From positions 3,720,001 through 3,784,000 of the forward strand of contig NZ_OY780958.1 of NCBI RefSeq assembly GCF_963675985.1: DNA of 64,000 nucleotides. The letters are read 5' to 3'. The translations under genes were made by a program, and so were the position numbers. Shown here piece by piece: positions 27,776 through 36,483 of the stretch. Position 1 is the first letter of the stretch, and every line of letters starts with the position of its first letter. Below the pieces are notes generated by a model. It ran no database searches and had not been told where the DNA came from. It saw only the letters and a program-made list of their open reading frames with translations. This stretch comes from an uncultured Roseibium sp. (GTDB lineage Bacteria > Pseudomonadota > Alphaproteobacteria > Rhizobiales > Stappiaceae).

Positions 27776-28966
27776 GTGCAACAGCATATTCTCGTGGTGG
27801 GAGGGGGCATCGGTGGCACGATGACCGCAAACAGTATCGTCAGCAAACTTTACCCCGAGGTATCGACGGGACAAGTGAAGGTTACCCTGCTGTCGGACAG
27901 CCCGTGGCACTATTACAAGCCGGCCTTCATGTATGTGGCCTTCGACATGTTCTTCCAGGGCGAGTTGCGCCGCAAACAGCATACGCTCTTGCGGCCCGAG
28001 ATCGATTTTCAGGTGGACAAGGTGATGTCGTTCGATTTTGCCGGCTCGAAGGTGAAGACGGCCAGCGGCAAGACGGTCGGCTACGATTACATCGTCGTCT
28101 CCACCGGTTGCGTTCCCGCGCCCGAGCGGGTCGAGGGCCTGAAGGAAGCGGGCGATTATTTCTATCAATATGACCCTGCCCGCCAACTTTCGGAAAAGCT
28201 GCGCAAACTCGAAAAGGGCCGGGTCTTCATCACGGTGAATTTCCCCGAAACGCCGAACGTGCCGCATCAATGCGGCATCGCGCCAATGGAAACCACGCTG
28301 ATGCTGGACGAGTATCTGCGCCGCAAGGGCGTGCGAAATCAGGTCGAAATCGTCTACACTTATCCAACCGTCTCGCAGCTTCTGAGGAATTGTCTGTTCC
28401 TTCAGGAGGAGGTCTGCTCGGTACTGCCTCCGATTTTCGAAGAGCGCGGGATCAAGTATCAGCGTGGCTTCACGCTGGCCAAGGTGGATGCGGAGAAAAA
28501 GATCGCCATATCCGCGGAGGGCGAGGAAGCGGATTTCGACATACTTATGTCGACCCCACCGATCCGCGCTGTCGATGCCGTTCTGGAAAGCGGCATATCC
28601 GAAGCGGCCAACAACGAGGGCTGGTTGCCGACCAATCGCGACACGCTCCAATTGGACGGCCATCCCAACGCCTATGTGATGGGTGACACGGTGGACCTGC
28701 CGATCTCCAAGGCCGGGGGGTCCTGCCACAACCAGTGCCCAGTAATCGCCAACAATATCGCCGGGGACATCCGGCTGGGCCGTACCGTCGATGTCTATGA
28801 CGGCAAGGTTCAGGCGGTCGCCCAGATGGGTCTCGAGGCAGGAATGCCCCTTTGGTACGACTATGACGAGGATGTGCACCCGACGCCCCCCACCAAGGTA
28901 GGCGGGCTGCTGCGCAAGGCCTTTAACCGCGGCATCTACTGGTCAGTCGCGCGCGGCATCGTCTGA
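27776..28966 (+). CDS. Sulfide:quinone-oxidoreductase-like FAD flavoprotein
   Basis: 396 aa starting at GTG 27776 after a GGGAGAG site. The FAD-binding GGGIGG loop is at residues 9-14. A second flavin contact, AYVMGDTVDLP, lies at about 299-309. Cysteines at 112 (STGC), 166 (HQCGIAP), 317 and 321 (CHNQC) resemble the redox cysteines of the SQR/FCSD family, which oxidise sulfide or related thiols and pass electrons to quinone. The next two genes encode a DUF1641 protein and an Fe-S scaffold-like protein, a frequent company for SQR-like enzymes. Position inside a polyketide cluster is odd. It could be a sulfur-detoxification cassette or a tailoring oxidase; sequence favours the former. Confidence 0.8.
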   Translation: MQQHILVVGGGIGGTMTANSIVSKLYPEVSTGQVKVTLLSDSPWHYYKPAFMYVAFDMFFQGELRRKQHTLLRPEIDFQVDKVMSFDFAGSKVKTASGKTVGYDYIVVSTGCVPAPERVEGLKEAGDYFYQYDPARQLSEKLRKLEKGRVFITVNFPETPNVPHQCGIAPMETTLMLDEYLRRKGVRNQVEIVYTYPTVSQLLRNCLFLQEEVCSVLPPIFEERGIKYQRGFTLAKVDAEKKIAISAEGEEADFDILMSTPPIRAVDAVLESGISEAANNEGWLPTNRDTLQLDGHPNAYVMGDTVDLPISKAGGSCHNQCPVIANNIAGDIRLGRTVDVYDGKVQAVAQMGLEAGMPLWYDYDEDVHPTPPTKVGGLLRKAFNRGIYWSVARGIV

Positions 28967-28995
28967 TCTTTCACTTTCACGCATAGGAGGACACC

Positions 28996-29427
28996 ATGGC
29001 GAACCCTACCGCAACCGGAGCGGACACCCCGCTTCTCGAACGTCTCAATCAGGAAAGCGCCTTCGGAGACACGGCGACGGAAGCCGGACTGGTCGATCTG
29101 GCCAACAAACTCGCGCCGCTGATCCAGGGACGTCGCTTTCACAATATCGTCGATCTGCTTTCGCTCGCGTCCGATGGCGTGGACATGGCTGATGACGCGA
29201 TGATCCAGAAGATGATGACGAGCTACGAAGACCTCGTCAGCAATCTCTGGATGCTTTCCAACGCCGCCCGTTTCGCTTCCAATGAGGCGACCCGCCAGCC
29301 GGTGCCCTCCCGTCTCGGGCTCTTGCGGGCAGCGGGAGATGAGGATGTCCGTCGGGGACTGAATTTCGCGTTGCAATTCCTCGCAGTGCTGGGGCGACAA
29401 ACGGCTCCACGTCTCGATGACGCCTAA
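28996..29427 (+). CDS. DUF1641 protein, partner of SQR-like flavoprotein
   Basis: 143 aa, no cysteines, no signal peptide. It shows the DUF1641 outline: an N-terminal helical part, a middle LWMLSNAARF segment and the C-terminal GLLRAAGDEDVRRGLNFALQFLAVLG motif. DUF1641 genes commonly follow SQR-like flavoproteins; the biochemical role is unknown. ATAGGAGGA lies about 7 nt before the ATG. It is 29 bp downstream of the flavoprotein and 3 bp from the next gene, so all three are one transcript. Confidence 0.8.
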   Translation: MANPTATGADTPLLERLNQESAFGDTATEAGLVDLANKLAPLIQGRRFHNIVDLLSLASDGVDMADDAMIQKMMTSYEDLVSNLWMLSNAARFASNEATRQPVPSRLGLLRAAGDEDVRRGLNFALQFLAVLGRQTAPRLDDA

Positions 29428-29430
29428 TAA

Positions 29431-29895
29431 ATGACTGAAGCCGACGCAACGCTTGTCGCGCTGTACCAACCGCGCATCCGGGAACTTGCGGCCCGGGTGC
29501 GCAGTGATCGGCGGTTAAGCCTCCCGGATGTGACCGTGACCCGTCGCAGCCCGGTTTGCGGTTCGACGCTAACGCTCGATATGAGAGCCGACGGTGACAT
29601 TCTTACGGAGATCGGTTGGAAAGCCCGGGCTTGTACTCTCGGGATGGCCTCCCTCGGAATTGTTTCTCTGGTCGGAGCCGGGCAAACCTGCGGACGGATT
29701 GCCGAAGTCGGTGACAGACTGGAGCAGACCCTGCACGGAAAGGTGTCAGACTTTCCAGCGCCCTGGGAAGATCTTTCGATCTTTGCCGCCGCGCGGTGGT
29801 ATCCGAGCCGCTTTGGCTCTATCCTGTTGCCATTTCAGACAATCGCTCAAGGCTTTGATAATCTCGGTGTTTCGAGGATGGGGCGACACCTTTGA
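29431..29895 (+). CDS. IscU/NifU-like Fe-S scaffold homologue lacking the third cysteine
   Basis: 154 aa. The IscU fold is recognisable by PVCGS (Cys43) and ARACTLGMAS (Cys68). The usual third ligand region near the C-terminus, normally PSRxxCxxLPW, reads PSRFGSILLPF, so the cysteine is gone. It may bind a cluster in a different way, or act as a sulfur-handling or regulatory protein and not a general scaffold. It starts 3 bp after the DUF1641 stop. It converges with the ECH gene at 29931. Confidence 0.68.
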   Translation: MTEADATLVALYQPRIRELAARVRSDRRLSLPDVTVTRRSPVCGSTLTLDMRADGDILTEIGWKARACTLGMASLGIVSLVGAGQTCGRIAEVGDRLEQTLHGKVSDFPAPWEDLSIFAAARWYPSRFGSILLPFQTIAQGFDNLGVSRMGRHL

Positions 29896-29930
29896 GCCAT
29901 TTGACCGGTTCCTATTAGTCGCGGTTGGTA

Positions 29931-30701
29931 TTACTCCTCCCAGGGAAGCTTCAGCTCGGTGACATAACGACGGATGCCCGCAAGGACGTCGGGATCGGAA
30001 AAGACCGCCCGATTGGCGGCAAGAGCTGCCGCCTTGTCGGTATCCGGATTGCCGCTGCAGGTAGCCATATAGGCCTTGTAACGCGCGATGGCCGGGCGGG
30101 TGAGGTGTTTCAGGCGCGCCAGATGCTGGCGCAGGGCTGCTTCCGGGTCGTCGGCCAGAACATCGACAAGGCCACTCTCATGCGCATCGGCGGTGCTTAC
30201 CGGCTTCGTCATCAGGGTCATGTAATGGGCCTTCTGCCGGCCGATCCGCCGGATCAGGAACGGCAGCACGCAGGCCGGGAACAGTCCGAAGAGCAGTTCC
30301 GACAGGCCAAAGCTCGCGCCCTTGCCGGCGATCACGATATCGGAGGCGGCCACGAAACCAACGCCGCCCGCATTGGCCCTGCCTTTCACCAGACTGACAG
30401 TCACGAACGGTCCCTCGGCCAGTGTCCGCCAGACATCATAAAGCGGTTCCGGATCGCCCGCCGAGCCGTGTTCCGTGACCGCCTCGAAATCGCCGCCGGC
30501 GCAAAACACGTCTTCGCCGCCCTCGATCACCACCACCGTCACCGGCTTGCCGTCCGGACCTGCATCATTTGCGCATTGAGAAAGGACCGCACCGAAGTCC
30601 TCGATCATCCGCGCGTTGATCGCATTGCCGACTTTCGGACGGTCGAAGGCGATCCTGCAAATACCGTCGCTGATCCTCACCTTGAGCGTTTCAAAACTCA
30701 T
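29931..30701 (-). CDS. PksH-type enoyl-CoA hydratase (ECH1) of the beta-branching cassette
   Basis: 256 aa crotonase. The oxyanion-hole region CAGGDFEAV and the segment GLSELLFGLFPACVLPFL match the ECH1 (PksH) subgroup that dehydrates HMG-type intermediates on ACP. Its ATG overlaps the stop of the upstream KS gene (ATGA). The second hydratase of the pathway, the decarboxylating ECH2, is not free here; it is built into module 5 of the giant PKS. It is the last gene of the operon that begins with the P450. Confidence 0.9.
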   Translation of the reverse strand: MSFETLKVRISDGICRIAFDRPKVGNAINARMIEDFGAVLSQCANDAGPDGKPVTVVVIEGGEDVFCAGGDFEAVTEHGSAGDPEPLYDVWRTLAEGPFVTVSLVKGRANAGGVGFVAASDIVIAGKGASFGLSELLFGLFPACVLPFLIRRIGRQKAHYMTLMTKPVSTADAHESGLVDVLADDPEAALRQHLARLKHLTRPAIARYKAYMATCSGNPDTDKAAALAANRAVFSDPDVLAGIRRYVTELKLPWEE

Positions 30702-31924
30702 CGCTGCCTCCGCCCGGTTCCCGGTGCACCGATCACAAGGGCCGTGTCCACTCCGCCGAATCCGAAAGAAAATTTCAAGGCGTGACGAATGGCATGGGGC
30801 TCCGCTTCCCCGCGAACCCAGCCGAAACAGGGATCCAGCGGCGTTTCCAGATTGCGGGTCGGATGCAGCCGTCCTTCCTCGATCTGGATCAGCACGGCGG
30901 CGACCTCGATCGCCCCGGCCGCGCTCAGCCCATGCCCCAGAATGGATTTGGTGGCATTGATCCGGGCGTGCTCGAGGCCGAGCGCCCGATAAGTTTCGAG
31001 TTCCGTGTCGTCCCCGTTCGGCGTGCTTGTCGCGTGGCCGTTGACAGTGTCGATCTCAGGTATGGTCAGTCCGGCCCCGGCCAGGGCCAGGTTTGCGGCG
31101 CGGGCCTGGCCCGCCGAGTTCGGTTCCGGTCCGCGGGAGCCGTCCGCGACATGGCTTGCGCCCAGGATCTCGCCATAGATCTTGCCATCGGCCACCCTGT
31201 CCGTCCGGCACAGCACCAGAGCGGCACAGGCTTCGCCGTAGATGAAGCCGTCGTGGTCCGCATCCATCGGTCGGCAGGCTTCCGCAGGGCTGTCGGCAAA
31301 CCGTGTCGAGCCCAAGGCGCCCATGGCACGCATCGCCTGGAGATCATGGGAAGACAGGTCCTGCAGGGCACCGAGGGCGATACAGACATCCACGCGGCCG
31401 GAACGGATCGCCTCCATGGCCTGAATGATTGCCACTGATCCGCTCGCCGAGGCGCCCCCCACGCTATAGGCAAAGCCGCGGATCGGATACGTCGCCGTGC
31501 ACAGCCCGCAGATATCGGTATCGAGAAACATATGCCCGTGGCGCGGCGGCACATAGGCGAGCCGCCCCGTGTAATCTCGAAGGGCAATCATCCGTTCCCG
31601 TGTCATCAGATTGCTGCCGCCGACGACCAGACCGATCCGTTCCGGATCAACCGCCTCCAACCCGGCCTCGTTCCAGGCTTCGTCCAGAACGGAGATGGCC
31701 GCCCGGCTGCTCAAGGTGGCTGTCCGCGCCAGACGCGGGGGCAGGATGGACGGCGGGTCCGGCATTTCCACGCCGATGAACGGGGTCTCGCCCTCGGGCG
31801 GCTCGCGGCCTTCGCGCTTCAGATGGGAAAAGACATTCGGCGCTTGGAACAGCCCGCGCCGGAACGCCTCCTTGCCGTGGCCCAGCCCGCAGGCGACGCC
31901 TATTCCGACGACCGCGATCGTCAC
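30698..31924 (-). CDS. Decarboxylating ketosynthase (Cys replaced by Ser), beta-branching cassette
   Basis: 408 aa KS-fold protein. The nucleophile elbow reads GGASASGS, so the active-site Cys is Ser; the two catalytic His are present in NGHATST and LGHGLSAAG. KSs of this kind (PksF relatives) decarboxylate malonyl on the donor ACP to acetyl and do not condense. It lies 4 bp downstream of the donor ACP gene and overlaps the ECH1 gene. The length is normal for a stand-alone KS. Confidence 0.92.
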   Translation of the reverse strand: MTIAVVGIGVACGLGHGKEAFRRGLFQAPNVFSHLKREGREPPEGETPFIGVEMPDPPSILPPRLARTATLSSRAAISVLDEAWNEAGLEAVDPERIGLVVGGSNLMTRERMIALRDYTGRLAYVPPRHGHMFLDTDICGLCTATYPIRGFAYSVGGASASGSVAIIQAMEAIRSGRVDVCIALGALQDLSSHDLQAMRAMGALGSTRFADSPAEACRPMDADHDGFIYGEACAALVLCRTDRVADGKIYGEILGASHVADGSRGPEPNSAGQARAANLALAGAGLTIPEIDTVNGHATSTPNGDDTELETYRALGLEHARINATKSILGHGLSAAGAIEVAAVLIQIEEGRLHPTRNLETPLDPCFGWVRGEAEPHAIRHALKFSFGFGGVDTALVIGAPGTGRRQR

Positions 31925-31928
31925 GGGG

Positions 31929-32174
31929 TCATCCGCTGCTCTTGGCCAGGAGCAGGTCCGCCAACTCGCCGATATTGCGGGGTCCGTGAAGCTGGACCAT
32001 CGGGATCTTCAGTCCGAGCTGTTCCATCGCCGCGAGAATGATTTCGCTGCGCTCGATGGAATCGACGCCCAGGTCCGCCATGGAATCGTTCCGTCCAATG
32101 GATTGCTCCGCCAGCTCGGGCACGGTCTCGCGGATCTCCGCAATGATGATCCCGACGATTTGATCGCTGTCCAA
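31929..32174 (-). CDS. Donor ACP of the beta-branching cassette
   Basis: 81 aa from a TTG start at 32174, chosen because AGGGGGA lies 8 nt upstream; a longer frame to 32198 has no ribosome site. The phosphopantetheine serine is in LGVDSIERSEI. It carries the malonyl/acetyl group that the HMGS adds to the beta-keto chain on the tandem ACPs of module 5. It lacks the Trp six residues after Ser that marks acceptor ACPs, as expected for a donor. Confidence 0.85.
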   Translation of the reverse strand: MDSDQIVGIIIAEIRETVPELAEQSIGRNDSMADLGVDSIERSEIILAAMEQLGLKIPMVQLHGPRNIGELADLLLAKSSG

Positions 32175-32211
32175 CTTAATTCCCCCTGACCGGGTCAATT
32201 CACAAAATCAA

Positions 32212-33468
32212 TCAGACCCAGATGTAATTCCGGTGGTACCCCGCCACGGTGTCGAGGACAAGCCGATCGCCCTTGCCGGAGACGGGCCAGGCACCCGGGA
32301 TGATGTCGTGGTCGAGCTTGGCATCCTTCGTGCCGAAGCGGACAACCGCATCACCGGAAAGCAGCTTTTCGTATTCGGCGATGGACAGGCGATAACGGAT
32401 ATCCAGCGCCTTCGAAATCCGCATGGATTTCAGCCTCTGGGCTCCGTCCGGGCCGACGATGCCGCTGAAGAATTCCGAGCAGCAGCCGGAGCCGTAGGAA
32501 AACAGGCCGATACGTTGCGGCTCGCTCAGATCGACCGTATCGATGGTGCCGGCCAGAGCGACGAAGACGGAGCCGCCGGCGGTGTTGCCCACCCGTTTGC
32601 CGTAGGCAAGGCTTGGGCCCAGGCGGGTTTCGAAATCCTCGGCGATCTCTGCGGGCTTCGCCTTGTAGAGCTTGCGCATCAGGTGCCGATGGGCGCCCTT
32701 CACCATGCCACCGAAGGGCGTGTGGAAACAAAGCTGGCTAAAGGTCTCGCGGAAATCGGCCCCTTCGACCCGGCGGGCATAGTCGTCATAGGCGCCGGCA
32801 CAGCAATCCAGATAGGCCATCAGCGACAGATCCGCATCGCCCGCCTCGGTGTCGGGACCGGGGCGGCAGGTGTCCATGACCTCGAAGGCATGGTTGCCGT
32901 AGGCGCCCGGATCGATCTGCAGGATATGCGGCGCGTCGGAAACGAGCATCGCCACGGCGCCCGCACCGGAACTGGGCTCGGAATAGGCCCATTCCTGGAC
33001 CGCGCTGGCATCTGCGAGTGCGAACCGTGAGATATCGGTGGTCACCACCAGCGCTTTGCCGCCGGGCGAGGTCTGCGACAGCACGAAATTCACCGCCATC
33101 TGCAGGCCGGCGGAACCGGAATAACAGGCCTGCTTGATCTCGAACAGGCGGCAGTTCGACGGCAGGTCGAGATACCGGTGCAGGTAGGTGCTGAGCGATT
33201 TGCCGAAGTCGATGCCGGATTCCGTACAGGTGACGACCATCTCGATCCGGCTGCGCTCTTCCGCCGTCAGGCGATCGACAACCGGCTTTGCCGCGTTGAC
33301 CGCGAAGGTGACCGGGTCCTCGTAGGGTAGCGCCACGGCCTTTTCCTGCATCAGCAGGTTTTCAAACCGGGGCATGTCCAGGCCGCGGTGATCGCACAGC
33401 TCGCGCACATCCAGATAGGCCATGCCGCCGAAGACGTTCATGGCTTCGATACCGACGGGACGGCTCAT
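32212..33468 (-). CDS. HMG-CoA synthase-like enzyme (HMGS) for polyketide beta-branching
   Basis: 418 aa from ATG 33468, which overlaps the P450 stop (ATGA). Catalytic Glu83 (CTESG), Cys115 (IKQACYSG) and His249 (FHTPF) fall at nearly the same numbers as in PksG. It condenses acetyl from the donor ACP with the beta-keto group of the growing chain on ACP5a/5b. With the Ser-type KS, donor ACP, ECH1 and the in-module ECH2, the five-part cassette is complete. The longer frame to 33534 adds residues without family similarity and would overlap the P450 further. Confidence 0.94.
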   Translation of the reverse strand: MSRPVGIEAMNVFGGMAYLDVRELCDHRGLDMPRFENLLMQEKAVALPYEDPVTFAVNAAKPVVDRLTAEERSRIEMVVTCTESGIDFGKSLSTYLHRYLDLPSNCRLFEIKQACYSGSAGLQMAVNFVLSQTSPGGKALVVTTDISRFALADASAVQEWAYSEPSSGAGAVAMLVSDAPHILQIDPGAYGNHAFEVMDTCRPGPDTEAGDADLSLMAYLDCCAGAYDDYARRVEGADFRETFSQLCFHTPFGGMVKGAHRHLMRKLYKAKPAEIAEDFETRLGPSLAYGKRVGNTAGGSVFVALAGTIDTVDLSEPQRIGLFSYGSGCCSEFFSGIVGPDGAQRLKSMRISKALDIRYRLSIAEYEKLLSGDAVVRFGTKDAKLDHDIIPGAWPVSGKGDRLVLDTVAGYHRNYIWV

Positions 33469-34718
33469 GCGGCCGTCTCCACGTGCAGCGGCAGATGGCC
33501 TAGGCCGCGCGCATTCATGCGGTCGAGCCGCCATTCCGGCTTTCCGGCAAGCTCGATATTGGCGTATTTGTTGAGCACCGCGGAAAAGGCGATCTGGGCC
33601 TCGAGCCGCGCCAGCGGCGCACCGATGCAGACATGCGCGCCGCCGCCGAAGGTGAACTGGGCGTTGGCCGGCCGACCGATATCAAGCTCATCCGGGCGGT
33701 CGAAGCGGGCCGGGTCCCGGTTAATGGCCCCGATCAGGCCGATGACGGGGGAGCCTTTGGGGATCAGCGTGCCCTCGACCTCGACGTCTTCCAGCGCGAT
33801 GCGCAGGATCATATTGCCGCCGGGCTCCACGCGCAGGAACTCCTCGATTGCCGTGCGCATCAGCTCCGGGTCTTTCCGCAGCCGCGCCAATTCCTGCGGA
33901 TTGCGCATCAGGAGCAGCATGCCGTTGCCGATCAGGGTCACGGTGGTCTCGTGCCCGGCGACCAGCATGGAGACCAGGTTGGTCAGGGTCTCTTCCTCGT
34001 CCAGCGTCCCGTCCTTGTGAGCCTCGATCGCAAGGCCCATGAGATTGTCTTCATCCCGGTTCTGGCGCGTCGAAATCTGCTCGCGCAGGAATGCCTTGAA
34101 TTCGTTCAAGGCCTCCATGGCCTCGACCTTCTGCTCCGGCGTCATCAGGATGTCGCCGATGCGGATCAGCGACGCGCTCCAGCGGGCAATCGTCTCGTCC
34201 AGGCTTTCAGGAATGTCGAACAGCTTGCACAGGACGCGCAGCGGCAGCGGCCCGGCAAAAGCCTCGATGAAATCGACCTGGCCCCTGTCCGGCATCGCCT
34301 TCAACAGGGCGCCCGCCTCCTCCTCGATCAGGGACAGCATGGGCTTCATCGCCTGCGCGCGAAACGCCGGCTCATAGACCTTGCGCATGCGCCGGTGAAT
34401 GTCGCCGTCATTGTTGATCATCTGCGGCTGGAATTCGCTGAAAAGGCGATAGCCGACCGGATCGTGCGCGCGGTAATCCTCCGTGTTCCAGCCATTGGTC
34501 CAGTTGCGGGTGTCCCGTCCGAGCGCCGAAGATTTCGCCACCTTTGAAAACGCTTTGTGGCCGAGAATGAAATAAATGCCGTTGGATTTATCGAGATGCA
34601 CCGGGCCCAGCCCCTGCAGCCGGTGCAGCTCGGGATAGGGATTTTCAAGAAAGGTCCGGTCTGAGAGAATCGACCACCAGTCGATGTCGCCGCCGTTTTC
34701 GATCTGGACCTCGGACAT
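33465..34718 (-). CDS. Cytochrome P450, likely polyketide tailoring oxygenase
   Basis: 417 aa soluble bacterial class I type. The I-helix oxygen motif AGHETT is at 254-259, the ExxR pair is Glu293/Arg296, and the heme cysteine is Cys364 in FTFGGGAHVCIG. It has no membrane anchor and would need separate ferredoxin and reductase partners, which are not seen here. First gene of the beta-branching operon, so it most likely hydroxylates the polyketide or forms an oxygen bridge. ATG 34718 was taken over the GTG one codon earlier; the ribosome site is weak. Confidence 0.92.
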   Translation of the reverse strand: MSEVQIENGGDIDWWSILSDRTFLENPYPELHRLQGLGPVHLDKSNGIYFILGHKAFSKVAKSSALGRDTRNWTNGWNTEDYRAHDPVGYRLFSEFQPQMINNDGDIHRRMRKVYEPAFRAQAMKPMLSLIEEEAGALLKAMPDRGQVDFIEAFAGPLPLRVLCKLFDIPESLDETIARWSASLIRIGDILMTPEQKVEAMEALNEFKAFLREQISTRQNRDEDNLMGLAIEAHKDGTLDEEETLTNLVSMLVAGHETTVTLIGNGMLLLMRNPQELARLRKDPELMRTAIEEFLRVEPGGNMILRIALEDVEVEGTLIPKGSPVIGLIGAINRDPARFDRPDELDIGRPANAQFTFGGGAHVCIGAPLARLEAQIAFSAVLNKYANIELAGKPEWRLDRMNARGLGHLPLHVETAA

Positions 34719-34843
34719 CACTTACTCTTTTACCGGATTGATCTGAAAACCGGCCGGTTCGGGGTGGACAAGAACGACCGTTGGGTAAAGTGTTCCCCAA
34801 GTGCACGATACCGTCAAGGAACGAGACCCCGATCTCCAATAGT

Positions 34844-35701
34844 ATGTCCATAAAAGCCATCAGCGATCTTCACCTGGCAAGTGCGCCCAACCGCGATGCC
34901 CTGCTCGAGCTTCCCGACTTCGGAGACGACTGGCTGATCGTCGCCGGCGATGTGGCCGAGCGCTTCGAGCATATGCAGCTTGCCTTCGAAACACTGACGC
35001 GGAAATTCGCGAAAGTTTTCTGGGTGCCGGGAAACCATGATCTCTGGGCCATTCCAGAGGAAAAAGGCGCGTCGGCGCTCGCTGGTGAGGAGCGGTACCA
35101 GGCGCTGGTCAAATGTGCCCGCGACCATGGGGTCGTCACCCCGGAAGACCCTTACGAGACCTGGACCGGACCGGGAGGGCCCCACGTCGTCGCGCCGCTG
35201 TTCCTGCTCTACGACTACAGTTTCCGCCCCGACCACGTGAGCCGCGACGAAGTGGTGGCCTGGGCGCGGGAGGAAGGGGCCGTCTGCGCCGATGAGATGT
35301 TCCTGAACCACGCGCCTTATGAAAGCCGCGACGACTGGTGCGCGCGGCGTTGCACGGAAACGGAACGGCGGCTCGCCGAGATTCCCGACGGGATGCTGAC
35401 AATCCTGATCAACCATTTCCCGATGCGCGGCGACCTGATCCATATCCCGCGTGCGCCGCGGTTCACCCCCTGGTGCGGGACGCGGCGAACCGAGGACTGG
35501 CATCAGCGCTTCAACGCTCGGGTGGTGATTTCCGGCCACCTGCACACGCGCCGGACCGACTGGCGCGACGGCACGCGGTTCGAGGAAGTGTCCCTCGGCT
35601 ATCCGCGTCAATGGGACCAGAGCTTGGGAATCGCGCCTTATCTGCGCGACATCCTGCCGGAAGAAGAAACCGTTCAGGAAGCGGCCAGCTCCAGAAGATA
35701 G
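34844..35701 (+). CDS. Calcineurin-like metallophosphoesterase
   Basis: 285 aa from ATG 34844 (MSIKAISDLHL). All metal motifs are present: SDLHL, GDVAE, GNHD, NHFP and SGHLHTR. The substrate is unknown; relatives hydrolyse phosphomono- or diesters. It is divergent from the P450 (125 bp between starts) and its 3' end overlaps the PPTase gene by 28 bp tail to tail. Homologues adjoin other polyketide clusters, where a role in removing a phosphate protecting group or recycling carriers can be imagined, but nothing in the sequence proves a link. Confidence 0.85.
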   Translation: MSIKAISDLHLASAPNRDALLELPDFGDDWLIVAGDVAERFEHMQLAFETLTRKFAKVFWVPGNHDLWAIPEEKGASALAGEERYQALVKCARDHGVVTPEDPYETWTGPGGPHVVAPLFLLYDYSFRPDHVSRDEVVAWAREEGAVCADEMFLNHAPYESRDDWCARRCTETERRLAEIPDGMLTILINHFPMRGDLIHIPRAPRFTPWCGTRRTEDWHQRFNARVVISGHLHTRRTDWRDGTRFEEVSLGYPRQWDQSLGIAPYLRDILPEEETVQEAASSRR

Positions 35702-36483
35702 TCGAGCGGCACCGGCATGGTGTCTACCGCCAATGACGCCGGCTGCGGGTGGCGGATGGCGAGCGCCATCAGGTGATCCGCGCTCAGACGATAGCGTTCG
35801 AAATGCCACCTTTCCGGATCGTCGGCTAGGCTGTCGTCGAAATGGATGCGTAGGCTTTCCAGGTCGAAGGAAAACGCATCGAGCGGCTGGGACAGGCCTT
35901 TGCCGATGGCCTTCACATAGGCTTCCTTCAGGGTCCAGAAGGTCAGGAAGGTATCGATCTTCGACGTATTGGGTGCTGCGGCCAATGTCTGTCGTTCCCG
36001 TTCGGCGAAAACACGTTCGGCCAGTCTTTCCGTCGGCGCGTCGCGTTGCAGCCATTCCACATCGACGCCGATGTCGTGGTCGACGGTCAGCGCCACGGCG
36101 GCGAGCCCGCGGGTGTGTGAAATGTTGACCCGCATGCGGGGACCGCCGGCGGGCGAGATCAGTTCCGGCTTGCCGTGGTCTTCCACCGAAAACCGCCAGC
36201 TTTGCGGCGCTTCGCCGAGGCAGTAGCTGAGCAATCCCCGGCAGATCGCATGGGCGGCGATATAGACCTCCCGGTCGCGGTGGAAATGAAAGCGGTCGGC
36301 CCGTTCCAGTTCCTCGTCGATCAGCAGCGCCTCCAACCCGGCCCAATCCGCCTCGCCGATCCGGTCAAGGGAGAGCCACCAGGTGGCAACCCGGTCACGG
36401 CCGATCAGCGTCTTGCCGCCGCTGGCCGGCCCGTGCGACAAGAAGCCGGCGCTCGTCCGGTCGCTGCTCAAGGTCCTGTTCAT
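35674..36483 (-). CDS. Sfp-type 4'-phosphopantetheinyl transferase
   Basis: 269 aa from ATG 36483 (an ATG at 36510 would add nine residues). The Sfp-type signatures are NISHTRGLAAVAL, GVDVE and FWTLKEAYVKAIGKGL, with Mg-binding Asp/Glu and catalytic Lys. It converts apo-ACPs of the cluster to holo form. Its start codon is interleaved with that of the divergent AT gene in the tetranucleotide CATG (36481-36484), leaving no intergenic promoter space. Confidence 0.92.
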   Translation of the reverse strand: MNRTLSSDRTSAGFLSHGPASGGKTLIGRDRVATWWLSLDRIGEADWAGLEALLIDEELERADRFHFHRDREVYIAAHAICRGLLSYCLGEAPQSWRFSVEDHGKPELISPAGGPRMRVNISHTRGLAAVALTVDHDIGVDVEWLQRDAPTERLAERVFAERERQTLAAAPNTSKIDTFLTFWTLKEAYVKAIGKGLSQPLDAFSFDLESLRIHFDDSLADDPERWHFERYRLSADHLMALAIRHPQPASLAVDTMPVPLDYLLELAAS

